A DNA stretch of 64,000 bases from Pedobacter psychrodurus. Its GTDB lineage: Bacteria; Bacteroidota; Bacteroidia; Sphingobacteriales; Sphingobacteriaceae. The translations under genes were made by a program, and so were the position numbers. Below, in pieces: positions 9,375 through 18,498 of the stretch; within the stretch, counting starts at the first letter, position 1; each line of letters begins with the position of its first letter. Below the pieces are notes generated by a model. That model was not told the origin of the DNA and searched no databases. It saw only the letters and a program-made list of their open reading frames with translations. Location of the stretch: positions 58,501-122,500 of the forward strand of contig NZ_SJSO01000018.1 of assembly GCF_004331735.1 (NCBI RefSeq), in the 5' to 3' direction.

Positions 9375-10403
9375 TTAAACTAACTCTTTACAGATATTTT
9401 TGATCAAACCTGGTCCTTCGTATATAAAACCAGTATACAGTTGAACCAAAGATGCACCAGCATCTAATTTCTCTTTAGCATCTTTTGCTGAGTGTATTCC
9501 GCCTACACCGATAATAGGAAATGCTTTGTTCGATTTCTCTGAAAGATAACGGATTACTTCCGTAGCGCGTTCTTTAACAGGTTTACCGCTCAAACCACCG
9601 GTTTGGGTCGTCAGGTCTTTTTCTGTAGCTAAATTTTCTCTACTAATGGTTGTATTGGTTGCAATAATGCCTGCAATTTTGGTTTCTGCAACAATTTCGA
9701 TGATATCATCCAATTGCGCATCAGTTAAATCAGGTGCAATTTTTAATAAAATCGGACGCGAAATATCGTTTTTACGGTTGCGTTGCTGTAAAGTATTGAG
9801 GATTTTTTTTAGCGGTTCTTTTTCCTGTAGTTCGCGTAAACCCGGGGTGTTGGGCGAACTTACATTCACCACAAAATAATCGACCACATCAAATAAGCGG
9901 TCGAAACATTTAATGTAATCGCTTACTGCATCTTCATTTGGGGTAGCCTTGTTTTTACCGATGTTTCCACCTACCACAATATCGGGATGTTTATCTTTTA
10001 GCAAGCGCAAACGCTCGGCCATTACATCTACACCTTTATTGTTAAAGCCCATACGGTTAATTAGGGCTTCATCATTAGGTAAGCGAAACATCCGGGGTTT
10101 ATCATTTCCAGGCTGAGGCATTGGTGTTACCGTACCCACCTCGATAAATCCGAAACCTAAATTGCTAAGCGGCTCCACATATTCACCGTTTTTATCAAAC
10201 CCAGCGGCCAAACCAACAGGATTTCTGAATTTTATGCCGAAAACCTCGCGTTCTAAACCTTTAATATGCACATCAAAACTGCTACGGATAATGGTTTTAC
10301 CAAGTGGAAATTTATCATTAAACCATTTTAACCGCTTAACTACAAAATAATGTACGTTTTCAGGGTCAAATTTGAAGAATATTGGTTTAATTAGGCGATA
10401 CAT
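9375..10403 (-). CDS. pyrD: Quinone-dependent dihydroorotate dehydrogenase (class 2)
   Basis: 342 residues. Oxidises dihydroorotate to orotate, the fourth step of de novo pyrimidine synthesis, passing electrons to membrane quinone through FMN. Class 2 features are the extended N-terminus before FRNPVGLAAGFDKNGE, the catalytic-base loop NVSSPNTPGL (Ser), the lysine in LLKIAPDL, the TNTT motif, and the FMN phosphate-binding GVGGI...ASLVQLYTG. Length is normal for the class. The upstream 170 bp is low-complexity with no clear box. No other pyrimidine genes are nearby. Confidence 0.97.
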   Translation of the reverse strand: MYRLIKPIFFKFDPENVHYFVVKRLKWFNDKFPLGKTIIRSSFDVHIKGLEREVFGIKFRNPVGLAAGFDKNGEYVEPLSNLGFGFIEVGTVTPMPQPGNDKPRMFRLPNDEALINRMGFNNKGVDVMAERLRLLKDKHPDIVVGGNIGKNKATPNEDAVSDYIKCFDRLFDVVDYFVVNVSSPNTPGLRELQEKEPLKKILNTLQQRNRKNDISRPILLKIAPDLTDAQLDDIIEIVAETKIAGIIATNTTISRENLATEKDLTTQTGGLSGKPVKERATEVIRYLSEKSNKAFPIIGVGGIHSAKDAKEKLDAGASLVQLYTGFIYEGPGLIKNICKELV

Positions 10404-10572
10404 GGCACGAAGATAAGAACTTAATGGGAAAAAGGAAAATGAGACAGTCTTCAGTTATCAATTTTCAGTTCCCAGTGAACTAATGACCAAAGACCATACT
10501 CCACCAGACTATCGACCAAGAATCATCCAATTATGCCCTCTCATCCATTTTCCCTCTCCCATCTTCCATCAT

Positions 10573-11223
10573 TTAGTATGCCGCTGTAAACTGCTCCTGG
10601 TGATGTGCGTTATTCTCCAGTTCATCAGCAATAACGATCGCCAAATCTTCTACTGATAAGATAGAACGGCCTTCTTCATTAAAAACAGGACTTGTTTTAC
10701 CCAAACGGTATTTTCCGGTGCGGCCAGTAGTGATGCCCTGATGCATCTCAATAGCTGGACTAAAAAACAACCAATCCAATTCCTTCTCCTGCTTTAACGT
10801 ATTAAAATAATCTCTTACTGCTGTTGCGCCTGGCTTGTATTCGGCAGGAAAGTTCGGCCCATCTACGATTTGGTGACCATCAATCTGCAAAGTACCCGCT
10901 CCACCGATAAAAATGTAACGTTTAACACCCGATGCTTTTACAGCAGTTTGAATAGCTTCCGCTCCCTGTACGGTATCGTTATATAAATTTGGATTGGTCC
11001 AGCCGGCGTTAAAAGCACTTACCACGGCGTCGGCACCTTTTAAAGCTGCTGCTAATATTTCAGTGTCCAAAACATCAATAGCAATTTTACTCACATGATC
11101 ATTGTTATTTTCAATTTTAGCGGTATCGCGTGCAATGGCCATCACTTCATTTCCACGACTTACTAATTCGTTCAAAATGGCTTTGCCTACAAACCCAGAG
11201 GCTCCAATTAATGCTACTTTCAT
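10573..11223 (-). CDS. NAD(P)-binding atypical short-chain dehydrogenase (YwnB/NmrA-like)
   Basis: 216 residues with the N-terminal Rossmann fingerprint GASGFVGKAI (8-17) and the following basic/acidic NAD(P)-selecting region. It resembles atypical SDRs such as Bacillus YwnB, which lack the classical Tyr-x-x-x-Lys pair and act as flavin/quinone reductases or redox sensors; its substrate is unknown. It lies downstream of a divergently named but co-directional Rrf2 regulator gene, and a 19-bp palindrome 38 bp before the start matches the one before that regulator. This implies direct repression by it. Confidence 0.8.
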   Translation of the reverse strand: MKVALIGASGFVGKAILNELVSRGNEVMAIARDTAKIENNNDHVSKIAIDVLDTEILAAALKGADAVVSAFNAGWTNPNLYNDTVQGAEAIQTAVKASGVKRYIFIGGAGTLQIDGHQIVDGPNFPAEYKPGATAVRDYFNTLKQEKELDWLFFSPAIEMHQGITTGRTGKYRLGKTSPVFNEEGRSILSVEDLAIVIADELENNAHHQEQFTAAY

Positions 11224-11260
11224 GTTATTTAATTTTTAAAATTTATTAATCTATTTAAAT

Positions 11261-11279
11261 TGTAATATTTTTTGTTACA
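11261..11279. promoter_or_regulatory. Predicted Rrf2 operator before the NAD(P)-binding gene
   Basis: TGTAA-N9-TTACA palindrome (TGTAATATTTTTTGTTACA). Half-sites, spacing and the T-rich spacer match the site at 11710-11728. It lies 38 bp upstream of the oxidoreductase start. Confidence 0.65.
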
Positions 11280-11296
11280 GTTATATTCAAAATTTT

Positions 11297-11707
11297 TTAT
11301 TTAAAACCTGCACTAAAATCTTTTAATGTTTTAGATGATAAACTTTTAACTAAAGCGGTTTCGGCTTCATCATATAAATCGGTCAGGTGTTTAGTAATCT
11401 GTTTCCCTACCGGACAATCGGGATTGGGTTCATTTTTGCTTTCGCCCAACAGGCTTTTTTGTTTAACCGCCCTATACACATCGCCCAGATTAATATCTGC
11501 AGGATTTTTCGCCAAGGTAGAACCCCCACCCTTTCCTTCCTTGCTCTGCACAAAACCATATTTATGCAAATTGGCCAACTCCTTTCTCACCAGAACAGGA
11601 TTACAGTTAATACTACCAGCAATGTATTCAGAATTCAATAGCTGCCCCTTCACCTGATCGAGGAGTGTAAGGATGTGAAGCGATATAGAAAAATGACTGC
11701 TATTCAT
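11297..11707 (-). CDS. Rrf2 family transcriptional regulator (YwnA-like)
   Basis: 136 residues from the ATG at 11707. The N-terminal winged helix-turn-helix (residues 1-60, including INCNPVLVRKELANL as the recognition region) and a GKGGGSTLAKNPADI wing are typical of Rrf2. The pattern NPDCPVGKQI in the C-terminal half closely resembles Bacillus YwnA. Only two cysteines are present, not the three-Cys iron-sulfur ligand set of IscR/NsrR, so a thiol or ligand sensor is more likely. The gene pair regulator + atypical SDR mirrors ywnA/ywnB. The operator at 11710-11728 overlaps its ribosome-binding region, suggesting autorepression. Confidence 0.85.
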   Translation of the reverse strand: MNSSHFSISLHILTLLDQVKGQLLNSEYIAGSINCNPVLVRKELANLHKYGFVQSKEGKGGGSTLAKNPADINLGDVYRAVKQKSLLGESKNEPNPDCPVGKQITKHLTDLYDEAETALVKSLSSKTLKDFSAGFK

Positions 11708-11709
11708 AC

Positions 11710-11728
11710 TGTAACTATTTTTATTACA
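11710..11728. promoter_or_regulatory. Predicted autoregulatory Rrf2 operator
   Basis: TGTAACTATTTTTATTACA: half-sites TGTAA/TTACA with a 9-bp spacer, three bases upstream of the regulator's start codon. Same architecture as the site at 11261-11279. Confidence 0.65.
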
Positions 11729-12057
11729 GAACAAAGGTATGATAATTTTTATACTTCATAAAAATTTAACATCATTTAACCCTGCACTGACAATTGTAAT
11801 GCCTTACTGTTTTATAGATCAATTAAAATTTTAGGATATTGAGCAGATAAGCGTTATATCGAGTATCAATTTAAAACAGTAATAATTATTAAACAGGCAC
11901 TTAAAAGCTTTTGTTTTTACAAAAATTGATTTTTAATGTTACTGTGATACTAATTAGCAAGTATTGCTTTACTTAAGCACCCATTAATGTTGTTGGCTTA
12001 TCCTATTTGACTTTCCATCTGAAAAAAGCCTTTAAATTTCGTACTTTTGCAGCCGAA
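11729..12057. other. AT-rich intergenic region; short-leader promoter for the ABC-F gene
   Basis: No gene is visible. A -7-like box TACTTTTG lies at 12042-12049, only eight bases before the ATG at 12058, which would give an almost leaderless mRNA; no good TTTG sits 19-21 bp upstream of it. At about 11920-11946 a segment (ACAAAAATTG, ATTTTTAATGTTAC) resembles the promoter-side sequence at 29617-29640. Confidence 0.45.
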
Positions 12058-13965
12058 ATGATTTCAATAAATAATTTAACCTTCCTAATTGGCTCAAGGG
12101 CCTTGTACGATGACGCGAACTGGCACATTAAACCTGGCGACAGAGCTGGTTTAATCGGCGCGAACGGAACAGGAAAATCAACACTTTTAAAAATAATTGT
12201 AGGCGAATATGCACCGAGTTCGGGTACTGTTTCCATGTCTAAAGACCTGAAAATTGGCTACTTAAACCAGGATTTACTTTCTTACGATTCGCACCATAGC
12301 ATTTTGCATGTAGCCATGGAGGCATTTGAGCGCCAAAACCAATTGCACGATGAGATTGAAGAACTGCTAAAAAAAATCGAAACTGATTATAGCGAAGAGG
12401 TTTTATTTAAATTAAGCGATAAACAGCAAGAGTTTGAAGCTTTAGACGGTTATAACATCGAATATAGGGCAAACGAAATTTTGGCTGGTTTGGGTTTCAG
12501 TACTGCAGATCAATTGCGTCCGCTAAATACCTTCTCTGGAGGTTGGCGTATGCGTGTAATGCTGGCGAAAATATTATTGCAAACACCCGATATCTTACTA
12601 CTGGATGAGCCAACCAACCACATGGATTTACCATCTATTAAATGGTTGGAAAACTATTTAATGGGTTTTGAAGGTGCCATTGTAATTGTATCTCACGATA
12701 GGTATTTCTTAGATAAAATTGTAAACCGTACCGTAGAATCACGTAAAGGAAAACTAAACGTATACGCTGGTAATTATAGCTTCTATGTTGAAGAAAAAGC
12801 TTTACGTGGCGAAATACAAAAAGGCGAATTTAAAAACCAACAGGCTAAAATTAAGCAGGAAGAGCGTTTAATTGAGCGTTTTAAGGCGAAAGCGAGTAAA
12901 GCTAAAATGGCACAATCGCGGATGAAGGCTTTAGATAAAATGGAGCGTGTTGATGATGTAGATGATGATAACCCAACGGTAAACTTTGCGTTTAAATTCT
13001 CTAAACCATCTGGCCGGCACGTGGTGCGCATAGAGCATGCCAATAAGAGCTATCCTAATGTGCATATTTTAGATGATGCTGAAGGTGTGATTGAAAAAGG
13101 CGATAAAATTGCGTTGATCGGTGCAAACGGTAAGGGTAAATCTACTTTATTGAGAATGATTGCAGGTGCTGAAAAATTTGATGGTTTTTGCGAGACCGGT
13201 CATAATGTTACCACCACCTTCTTTGCACAGCACCAATTAGAATCGCTGCACTTAAACAATTCGATTTTAGAAGAACTGCAAGCATTTGCCCCAAAACATT
13301 CTGACACCGAATTGCGAAGCATTTTAGGTTGTTTCTTGTTTACCGGTGATGATGTTTTCAAAAAGATCAAAGTGCTTTCTGGAGGGGAAAAATCGCGTGT
13401 AGCATTGGCAAAATCTTTAACTACAGATTCGAATTTCCTGATTCTGGATGAGCCTACCAACCACTTGGATATCCAATCGGTTAACATCCTAATCCAGGCT
13501 TTAGATCAGTTTGAAGGTACTTTTATTGCCGTATCTCACGACAGGTATTTCTTAGATAACGTAGCCAACAAAATCTGGTTTATCGAAGGTGAAAAAATTA
13601 AACAATACCCTGGTACTTATGCCGAATATGAAGAATGGAATAGCAAAAGGATCATTCCGGTGGCCAAACCTATCCCGGTTAAAATGCCAGAAAAACAAAA
13701 GGAACAGCCAAAACCGATTACACCAAATACAGCTAACCAATTAAAAAAGCTGAACGACGAACTGCAAAAAACAGAAAAGTTAATTACCGAACTGGAGCAA
13801 AACGTTAAAAACATTGAAGCAGAATTGGCAGATGAAAATGTTTACGCCAAAGCCGATAAATTAGCAGAAGCCAACAAACGTTATTTAGCGACTAAACAGG
13901 AGTTAGACAATATCCAAAATAAATGGGAAAGTTTAGCTGCTGAAATTATGGAGCTGGAAGGTTAG
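12058..13965 (+). CDS. ABC-F family ATPase (ribosome-associated or energy-sensing type)
   Basis: 635 residues from the ATG at 12058. Two ABC domains: Walker A GANGTGKST and GANGKGKST, signatures FSGGWRMR and LSGGEKSR, Walker B LLLDEPTNHMD and LILDEPTNHLD. There is no membrane part, so this is an ABC-F translation factor rather than a transporter. The ~80-residue inter-domain linker is positively charged (the P-site tRNA interaction motif). A C-terminal coiled coil (about 565-632) resembles Uup-type tails. ABC-F proteins act on the ribosomal E site; which subtype this is (Uup-, EttA- or YkpA-like) is not certain. Confidence 0.92.
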   Translation: MISINNLTFLIGSRALYDDANWHIKPGDRAGLIGANGTGKSTLLKIIVGEYAPSSGTVSMSKDLKIGYLNQDLLSYDSHHSILHVAMEAFERQNQLHDEIEELLKKIETDYSEEVLFKLSDKQQEFEALDGYNIEYRANEILAGLGFSTADQLRPLNTFSGGWRMRVMLAKILLQTPDILLLDEPTNHMDLPSIKWLENYLMGFEGAIVIVSHDRYFLDKIVNRTVESRKGKLNVYAGNYSFYVEEKALRGEIQKGEFKNQQAKIKQEERLIERFKAKASKAKMAQSRMKALDKMERVDDVDDDNPTVNFAFKFSKPSGRHVVRIEHANKSYPNVHILDDAEGVIEKGDKIALIGANGKGKSTLLRMIAGAEKFDGFCETGHNVTTTFFAQHQLESLHLNNSILEELQAFAPKHSDTELRSILGCFLFTGDDVFKKIKVLSGGEKSRVALAKSLTTDSNFLILDEPTNHLDIQSVNILIQALDQFEGTFIAVSHDRYFLDNVANKIWFIEGEKIKQYPGTYAEYEEWNSKRIIPVAKPIPVKMPEKQKEQPKPITPNTANQLKKLNDELQKTEKLITELEQNVKNIEAELADENVYAKADKLAEANKRYLATKQELDNIQNKWESLAAEIMELEG

Positions 13966-13992
13966 TGTAATGAGAATTTATTTAGATATAAT

Positions 13993-14025
13993 GGCCGTCC
14001 CGATTAAAATCGGAACGGCTTTTTT
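13993..14025 (+). terminator. Intrinsic terminator after the ABC-F gene
   Basis: Strong hairpin GCCGTCCCGAT / ATCGGAACGGC with a short A/T loop and a run of six T. It lies 28 bp after the stop. Confidence 0.85.
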
Positions 14026-14228
14026 GCGTCATGAATATTTTTTACCACGGAACACGGATTAATATCTGGGTTATATCATGCTGAGGCGCGGAAGCATCTG
14101 TTTCATTGACTGTAGATGCTTCGTATCTATCAATGACAGACACTTCATTTATCTGATAATAAGAATTTTACATATATCAGTTACGAATCTGTCATCAACC
14201 CTCCATTGTATTTGAAAAATTCTAACCT

Positions 14229-14420
14229 CTACCATTGACGTTATTTCACAAATCGTTATTAATTAGAATCTATCTGTTTCGCATTTCCATCCAGCTAGGC
14301 CATAGCACGGTATCCCCGTTCTACTTTAATCCGGCCTAACAAATTTTTCGGGCTACACTGTTCTTGCCGCACAACTGGCTTCAAAAGAAAAATTTTCAGC
14401 CGGCATTTTTTGTTTCTTTT
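14229..14420. repeat. 190-bp non-coding dispersed repeat, copy A
   Basis: About three quarters of the positions match 63545-63739 in the same orientation. Long identical runs include CTACCATTGACG near the left end, GGCCTAACAAATTTTTCGGG in the middle and AAAGAAAAATTTTCAGCCGG near the right end. No open frame is conserved between the copies. Copy B lies just beyond the 3' end of an IS110-like transposase gene, so copy A may be a solo remnant of such an element's non-coding end. The rest of 14026-14732 holds short palindromic fragments and no gene. Confidence 0.75.
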
Positions 14421-14732
14421 TGATGCCAAAAAGAAAGAGCCCTTCGGCGGCGGCGAGCCGAAGCAAGACCGTGGAGTATCGCAAAAGAATCAATTATTCG
14501 TCACTAATATTGATTTATACAATAAATTATCCCTCAGAATGACAGCGTATTCAAGGTTGCTGTAAACAAAAAAAAATCATTGTATCATTAGCAATTACTT
14601 CCTTCCTAGATAGATCCCTCCACTACGGTCGGGATGACGGCACGCTGGGAATCTTCCGTGTCAATCCGTGCCTCCGTGGCCAAACTTAAAGATGTGATTT
14701 TGCCACTTCCCAATAAAACTTTACTTTTAACC

Positions 14733-16010
14733 ATGCAGAAAATACTATTCCCGATTTTATTTTTCATCTCTACCCTGGCCTTTGCGCAAAACGACAAAAC
14801 GTTTACCAACGAGAATAAAATTTATCTTCCAAATATTAAAACTGTACTTTGTTATAACAGCAATAAAGAGCAGAGTTTACCTGTAATTATGCTCAATTCG
14901 TCAGAAACGATAACTTTTTCGTTCGATGATCTACTGGCGGGCACCCAAAATTATTGGTATACCATTGAGCACTGTACCGCAGAATGGGAGACTTCGAAAA
15001 TTTCGAGCATCGATTATTTAGGAAGTTTTAATGATGACCGCATCATTAATTATCGTTATTCTTCTAATACCACCCGAAAATATACACATTACGAAATCAG
15101 CTTACCCAATTCCCAGATCCAACCCAAAATTGGGGGCAATTATGTGTTAAAAGCCTATTTAGATGGAGACAAAAACAAACCTGTTATTTCACAACGCTTC
15201 TACATACTCGATAGTCAGGTTGCTGTAGCAGCAGAAGTAACCAATTCCATGCAGGTTGAAAACAGGAATTATAAACAAAAAATCAACTTTACCATTAATC
15301 ATGCCTTCCCTATCCCAAACCCCTACCAGGATGTAAAAGCTGTGGTGATGCAAAACTTTAATGCCAATACTATTCAGGTTAATACCAAGCCCTCCTTTGT
15401 AAGGCCAAACCAATTGGTTTATAACGACCTCAACACTAATGATTTTTGGGGAGATAATGAATTCAGGAAATTTGATACCAGGAGTTTAAGGTACAAGGCT
15501 GATAATGTTAAAGATATTTACCGCGATAATCAATCCGTAAACGTGATGCTTTTTCAGGATGCAACCAGAACAGTCGGTGCGTTTGCCAACCAGTACGATG
15601 AAAACGGAAACTTTTTTATCCGCAATACCGATGGGCGGGACGACAAAACAGAAGCAGAGTACATGAGTGTTTTATTTACCTTAAATGCCCCGGCACCCAG
15701 CCCGAATGGCGATGCTTATGTTATTGGCAGATTTAACAATTATACCATGAGCAACGAAAATAAACTGCTCTATGATGTCAACAGGAAACAGTTTTATGGC
15801 AATGTGATACTTAAACAAGGCCTCTACGATTATGAATTTGCCTGGTTTAATAAAGATACCAAGGTAATGGAAACCAAGCCTTTTGAGGGTGCATTCTTCC
15901 AGACCGAAAACAGCTATCAGATTTTCGTTTATTACAGGCGCCCAGGCGCTCGTTGGGATACCCTCGTTGGTTACACCAATTTAAGCAATAAGGTTTCAGA
16001 CAGAAGATAA
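14733..16010 (+). CDS. Type IX secretion plug-domain protein (DUF5103)
   Basis: 425 residues from the ATG at 14733; an upstream in-frame ATG at 14634 lies in repeat-derived DNA and is rejected. A signal peptide (ILFPILFFISTLAFAQN) is followed by a beta-rich N-terminal domain (W-rich stretch YWYTIEHCTAEWE near residue 78) and a second beta domain ending near residue 418. The family includes the Plug protein that closes the periplasmic side of the T9SS translocon SprA in Flavobacterium. Whether this organism has a working T9SS cannot be told from the window. The gene stands alone. Confidence 0.8.
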   Translation: MQKILFPILFFISTLAFAQNDKTFTNENKIYLPNIKTVLCYNSNKEQSLPVIMLNSSETITFSFDDLLAGTQNYWYTIEHCTAEWETSKISSIDYLGSFNDDRIINYRYSSNTTRKYTHYEISLPNSQIQPKIGGNYVLKAYLDGDKNKPVISQRFYILDSQVAVAAEVTNSMQVENRNYKQKINFTINHAFPIPNPYQDVKAVVMQNFNANTIQVNTKPSFVRPNQLVYNDLNTNDFWGDNEFRKFDTRSLRYKADNVKDIYRDNQSVNVMLFQDATRTVGAFANQYDENGNFFIRNTDGRDDKTEAEYMSVLFTLNAPAPSPNGDAYVIGRFNNYTMSNENKLLYDVNRKQFYGNVILKQGLYDYEFAWFNKDTKVMETKPFEGAFFQTENSYQIFVYYRRPGARWDTLVGYTNLSNKVSDRR

Positions 16011-16178
16011 CCACCTGAACCGAAGCTTAGTATTAATTGTCGACTTGACTTTTAATATTACAATACTTACCTTTATTGTTACATAAATTTTCTTTGTTTT
16101 AGATGTGGTTATTTACTTTAGCGTTTCAGAAAGCAACCAGATAAACACCTAGAAAATAAGTGTATCTAACCAAAAATT

Positions 16179-17144
16179 ATGTTTAAAAAGTTAATTGCCG
16201 TAGCATTAATAGCCTATCCTTGTGCACAGATTTCAGCACAAACTTCTAGTGATTCGTACACCCAATCCATTAATGGAACAAAATTAAAATTCGATATGCA
16301 GGCTATACCAGCAGGCAAATTTAAGATGGGAAGTAAAACTGGGAAACCAGATGAGCAACCCGTTCACGAGGTTAAACTCGATGCCTTCTGGATTGGAAAA
16401 CATGAAGTTACCTGGGATATTTTTGAGCCTTTCCTCTATCGCGATTATGAAAAACAAGCCAGCGTAAGTGCTATTCCAGCTGAAGTGGATGCCGTTACCA
16501 GGCCTACAAAACCCTATCTCGATATGACTTTTGGCATGGGCAAAGAGCATCAACCAGCGGTTGCAATGACCCAATATAATGCCATCCAATTTTGTAAATG
16601 GCTATATGTACGTACAGGTATTTTTTATCGTTTACCAACAGAGGCAGAATGGGAATACGCCTGTAAAGCAGGTACGGAAACCAATTATTCTTTTGGCAAT
16701 GATGCGGCCAAGTTAGGCGATTATGCCTGGTATAAAGATAATAGTGATAACAAAACACACCAGGTAGGACAAAAAAAACCAAATGCCTGGGGTTTATTTG
16801 ATATGTACGGCAACGTTAGCGAATGGACCTACGACCAATATATCGCTGACTTTTACAGTCAAAGCAAAGATAAAACTGCAGAAAACCCAGTGGCAATACC
16901 CGAAAAACTTTATCCAAATGTAGTTCGTGGTGGCTCTTATGATGAAACACCAAACAACTTAACTTCAACGGCTAGATTAGCGTCTGATCCATCCTGGAAA
17001 CAATTAGACCCACAAATCCCTAAAAGCAATTGGTGGTTCCCTGAAGCTCCGTTTGTAGGGATGCGCCTGGTACGACCAGCTAAAACACCATCAAAAGCAG
17101 AAATAGACACTTATTACAATAAACAACCTATAAAAGACTTTTAA
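16179..17144 (+). CDS. SUMF1/FGE-fold secreted protein, probably not a formylglycine-generating enzyme
   Basis: 321 residues with a signal peptide (to about SAQ at 21). The SUMF1 fold is clear: IPAGKFKMGS (40s), HEVTWDIFEPFL, RLPTEAEWEYACKAG, NAWGLFDMYGNVSEWT and VVRGGSYDE. True aerobic FGEs carry a conserved cysteine pair in the C-terminal third; here the C-terminal region has no cysteine. A non-catalytic or binding role is therefore more likely. It is first in a four-gene cluster with a 21-bp gap to the Gfo/Idh/MocA gene. Two TTACA half-site-like boxes lie upstream at about 16060-16083. Confidence 0.85.
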   Translation: MFKKLIAVALIAYPCAQISAQTSSDSYTQSINGTKLKFDMQAIPAGKFKMGSKTGKPDEQPVHEVKLDAFWIGKHEVTWDIFEPFLYRDYEKQASVSAIPAEVDAVTRPTKPYLDMTFGMGKEHQPAVAMTQYNAIQFCKWLYVRTGIFYRLPTEAEWEYACKAGTETNYSFGNDAAKLGDYAWYKDNSDNKTHQVGQKKPNAWGLFDMYGNVSEWTYDQYIADFYSQSKDKTAENPVAIPEKLYPNVVRGGSYDETPNNLTSTARLASDPSWKQLDPQIPKSNWWFPEAPFVGMRLVRPAKTPSKAEIDTYYNKQPIKDF

Positions 17145-17165
17145 ACAACACAACCAAACCACAAC

Positions 17166-18488
17166 ATGAAAACACCAAAAATTAATCTACAAGAACGCCG
17201 CGATTTTTTAAAGGCAACTGCAATGCTCGCAGGTGGAGCAATGTTAAGCAGTATCCCATTAGCCGGCGCCTATGCTTCAGGATCAGACACCATTAAAATA
17301 GCCTTAATTGGCTGTGGCGACCGTGGAACAGGAGCCGCTTTCCAGGCGTTGAGCACTAAATTCAATATTAAATTAGTAGCTATGGCCGATGCTTTTCAGG
17401 ATCGCTTAGACAGCAGTTACCAATCGTTAAGTTCGAAATTTGCAGCAAAGATGGATGTTCCAAAAGAACGCCAGTTTGTAGGTTTCGATGCTTATTTAAA
17501 AGCCATTCCATTAGCCGATGTAGTGCTATTAACTACCCCTCCGGGCTTCCGTCCTATCCATTTCGAAGAAGCTGTTAAACAGAACAAACAAGTTTTCATG
17601 GAAAAACCTGTTGCAGTAGATGCACCGGGCATTAGAAAGGTATTGGCAGCAGCTGAAGAAGCAAAAAAGAAAAAGTTAAATGTTGTAGTAGGCTTACAGC
17701 GCCGTTACCAGACCAACTATCTCGAATCGATGAAACGCATTAACGATGGTGCCATTGGCGATATTATGTCTGGCCAGGTATACTGGAACAGTGGTGGCGT
17801 TTGGGTACGTCCGCGTAAAGCAAATCAAACCGAAATGGAATACCAAATGAGAAACTGGTATTATTTCAACTGGTTATGTGGCGATCATATCGTTGAGCAA
17901 CATGTACACAATATCGATATTGCCAACTGGATAAAAAATGGACATCCGGTTTCGGTACAGGGAACAGGTAGCCGCGCCTGGAGAACAGGGAAAGATTATG
18001 GAGAGATTTACGACAATCACTCTATCGAATTAACTTATGCAGATGGCGCGATAATCAATAGCCAGTGCAGACATTTCGAGGGTATCAGTAACCGTGTGGA
18101 TGAATCTTTCCAAGGTACCAAAGGCAAGATTTATCTTTCAGGCAGCAATCAGGCCATTATGAAAGATTATAGTGGCAAAGAACTATATAACCACAATACC
18201 AAAGGAAACGCAAATCCTTACCAAACAGAACATGACGAACTTTTCGATGCTGTTTCTAAGGGAGAATATAGATTTAGTAATGTAGACTATGCCGCAACAA
18301 GTACATTCTCTGCAATTATTGGTCGTTATGCTACTTATTCTGGTCAAACCATTAAATGGGATGAGGCTTTGGCTTCGAATATCAGTTTAATGCCAGAGCG
18401 TTTTGCATGGGATGCCAACCCAAGGTTAATGCCTGATGAAAAAGGACTGTACCCTATCGCCATGCCTGGACAAGCAAAGGTGATCTAA
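17166..18488 (+). CDS. Tat-exported Gfo/Idh/MocA family oxidoreductase
   Basis: 440 residues. A Tat-type leader (RRDFLKATAMLAGGAML) precedes a Rossmann domain with IALIGCGDRGTG (around 45-56) and the EKPV motif whose Lys is the usual catalytic/NAD-contacting residue (about 147). The C-terminal alpha/beta substrate domain holds GDHIVEQHVHNID with the family's His. Family members oxidise or reduce sugar carbons using tightly bound NAD(P). In this context (TIM-barrel isomerase, exported), a periplasmic C3 sugar oxidoreductase is plausible but unproven. The gap to apbE is 10 bp. Confidence 0.9.
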   Translation: MKTPKINLQERRDFLKATAMLAGGAMLSSIPLAGAYASGSDTIKIALIGCGDRGTGAAFQALSTKFNIKLVAMADAFQDRLDSSYQSLSSKFAAKMDVPKERQFVGFDAYLKAIPLADVVLLTTPPGFRPIHFEEAVKQNKQVFMEKPVAVDAPGIRKVLAAAEEAKKKKLNVVVGLQRRYQTNYLESMKRINDGAIGDIMSGQVYWNSGGVWVRPRKANQTEMEYQMRNWYYFNWLCGDHIVEQHVHNIDIANWIKNGHPVSVQGTGSRAWRTGKDYGEIYDNHSIELTYADGAIINSQCRHFEGISNRVDESFQGTKGKIYLSGSNQAIMKDYSGKELYNHNTKGNANPYQTEHDELFDAVSKGEYRFSNVDYAATSTFSAIIGRYATYSGQTIKWDEALASNISLMPERFAWDANPRLMPDEKGLYPIAMPGQAKVI

Positions 18489-18498
18489 AACTAAATTG

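Noticed and set aside
14634..14732. Upstream ATG extension of the T9SS plug-domain gene
   Set aside because: The extra 33 codons lie in repeat-derived DNA and would put an unlikely hydrophilic stretch before the signal peptide.
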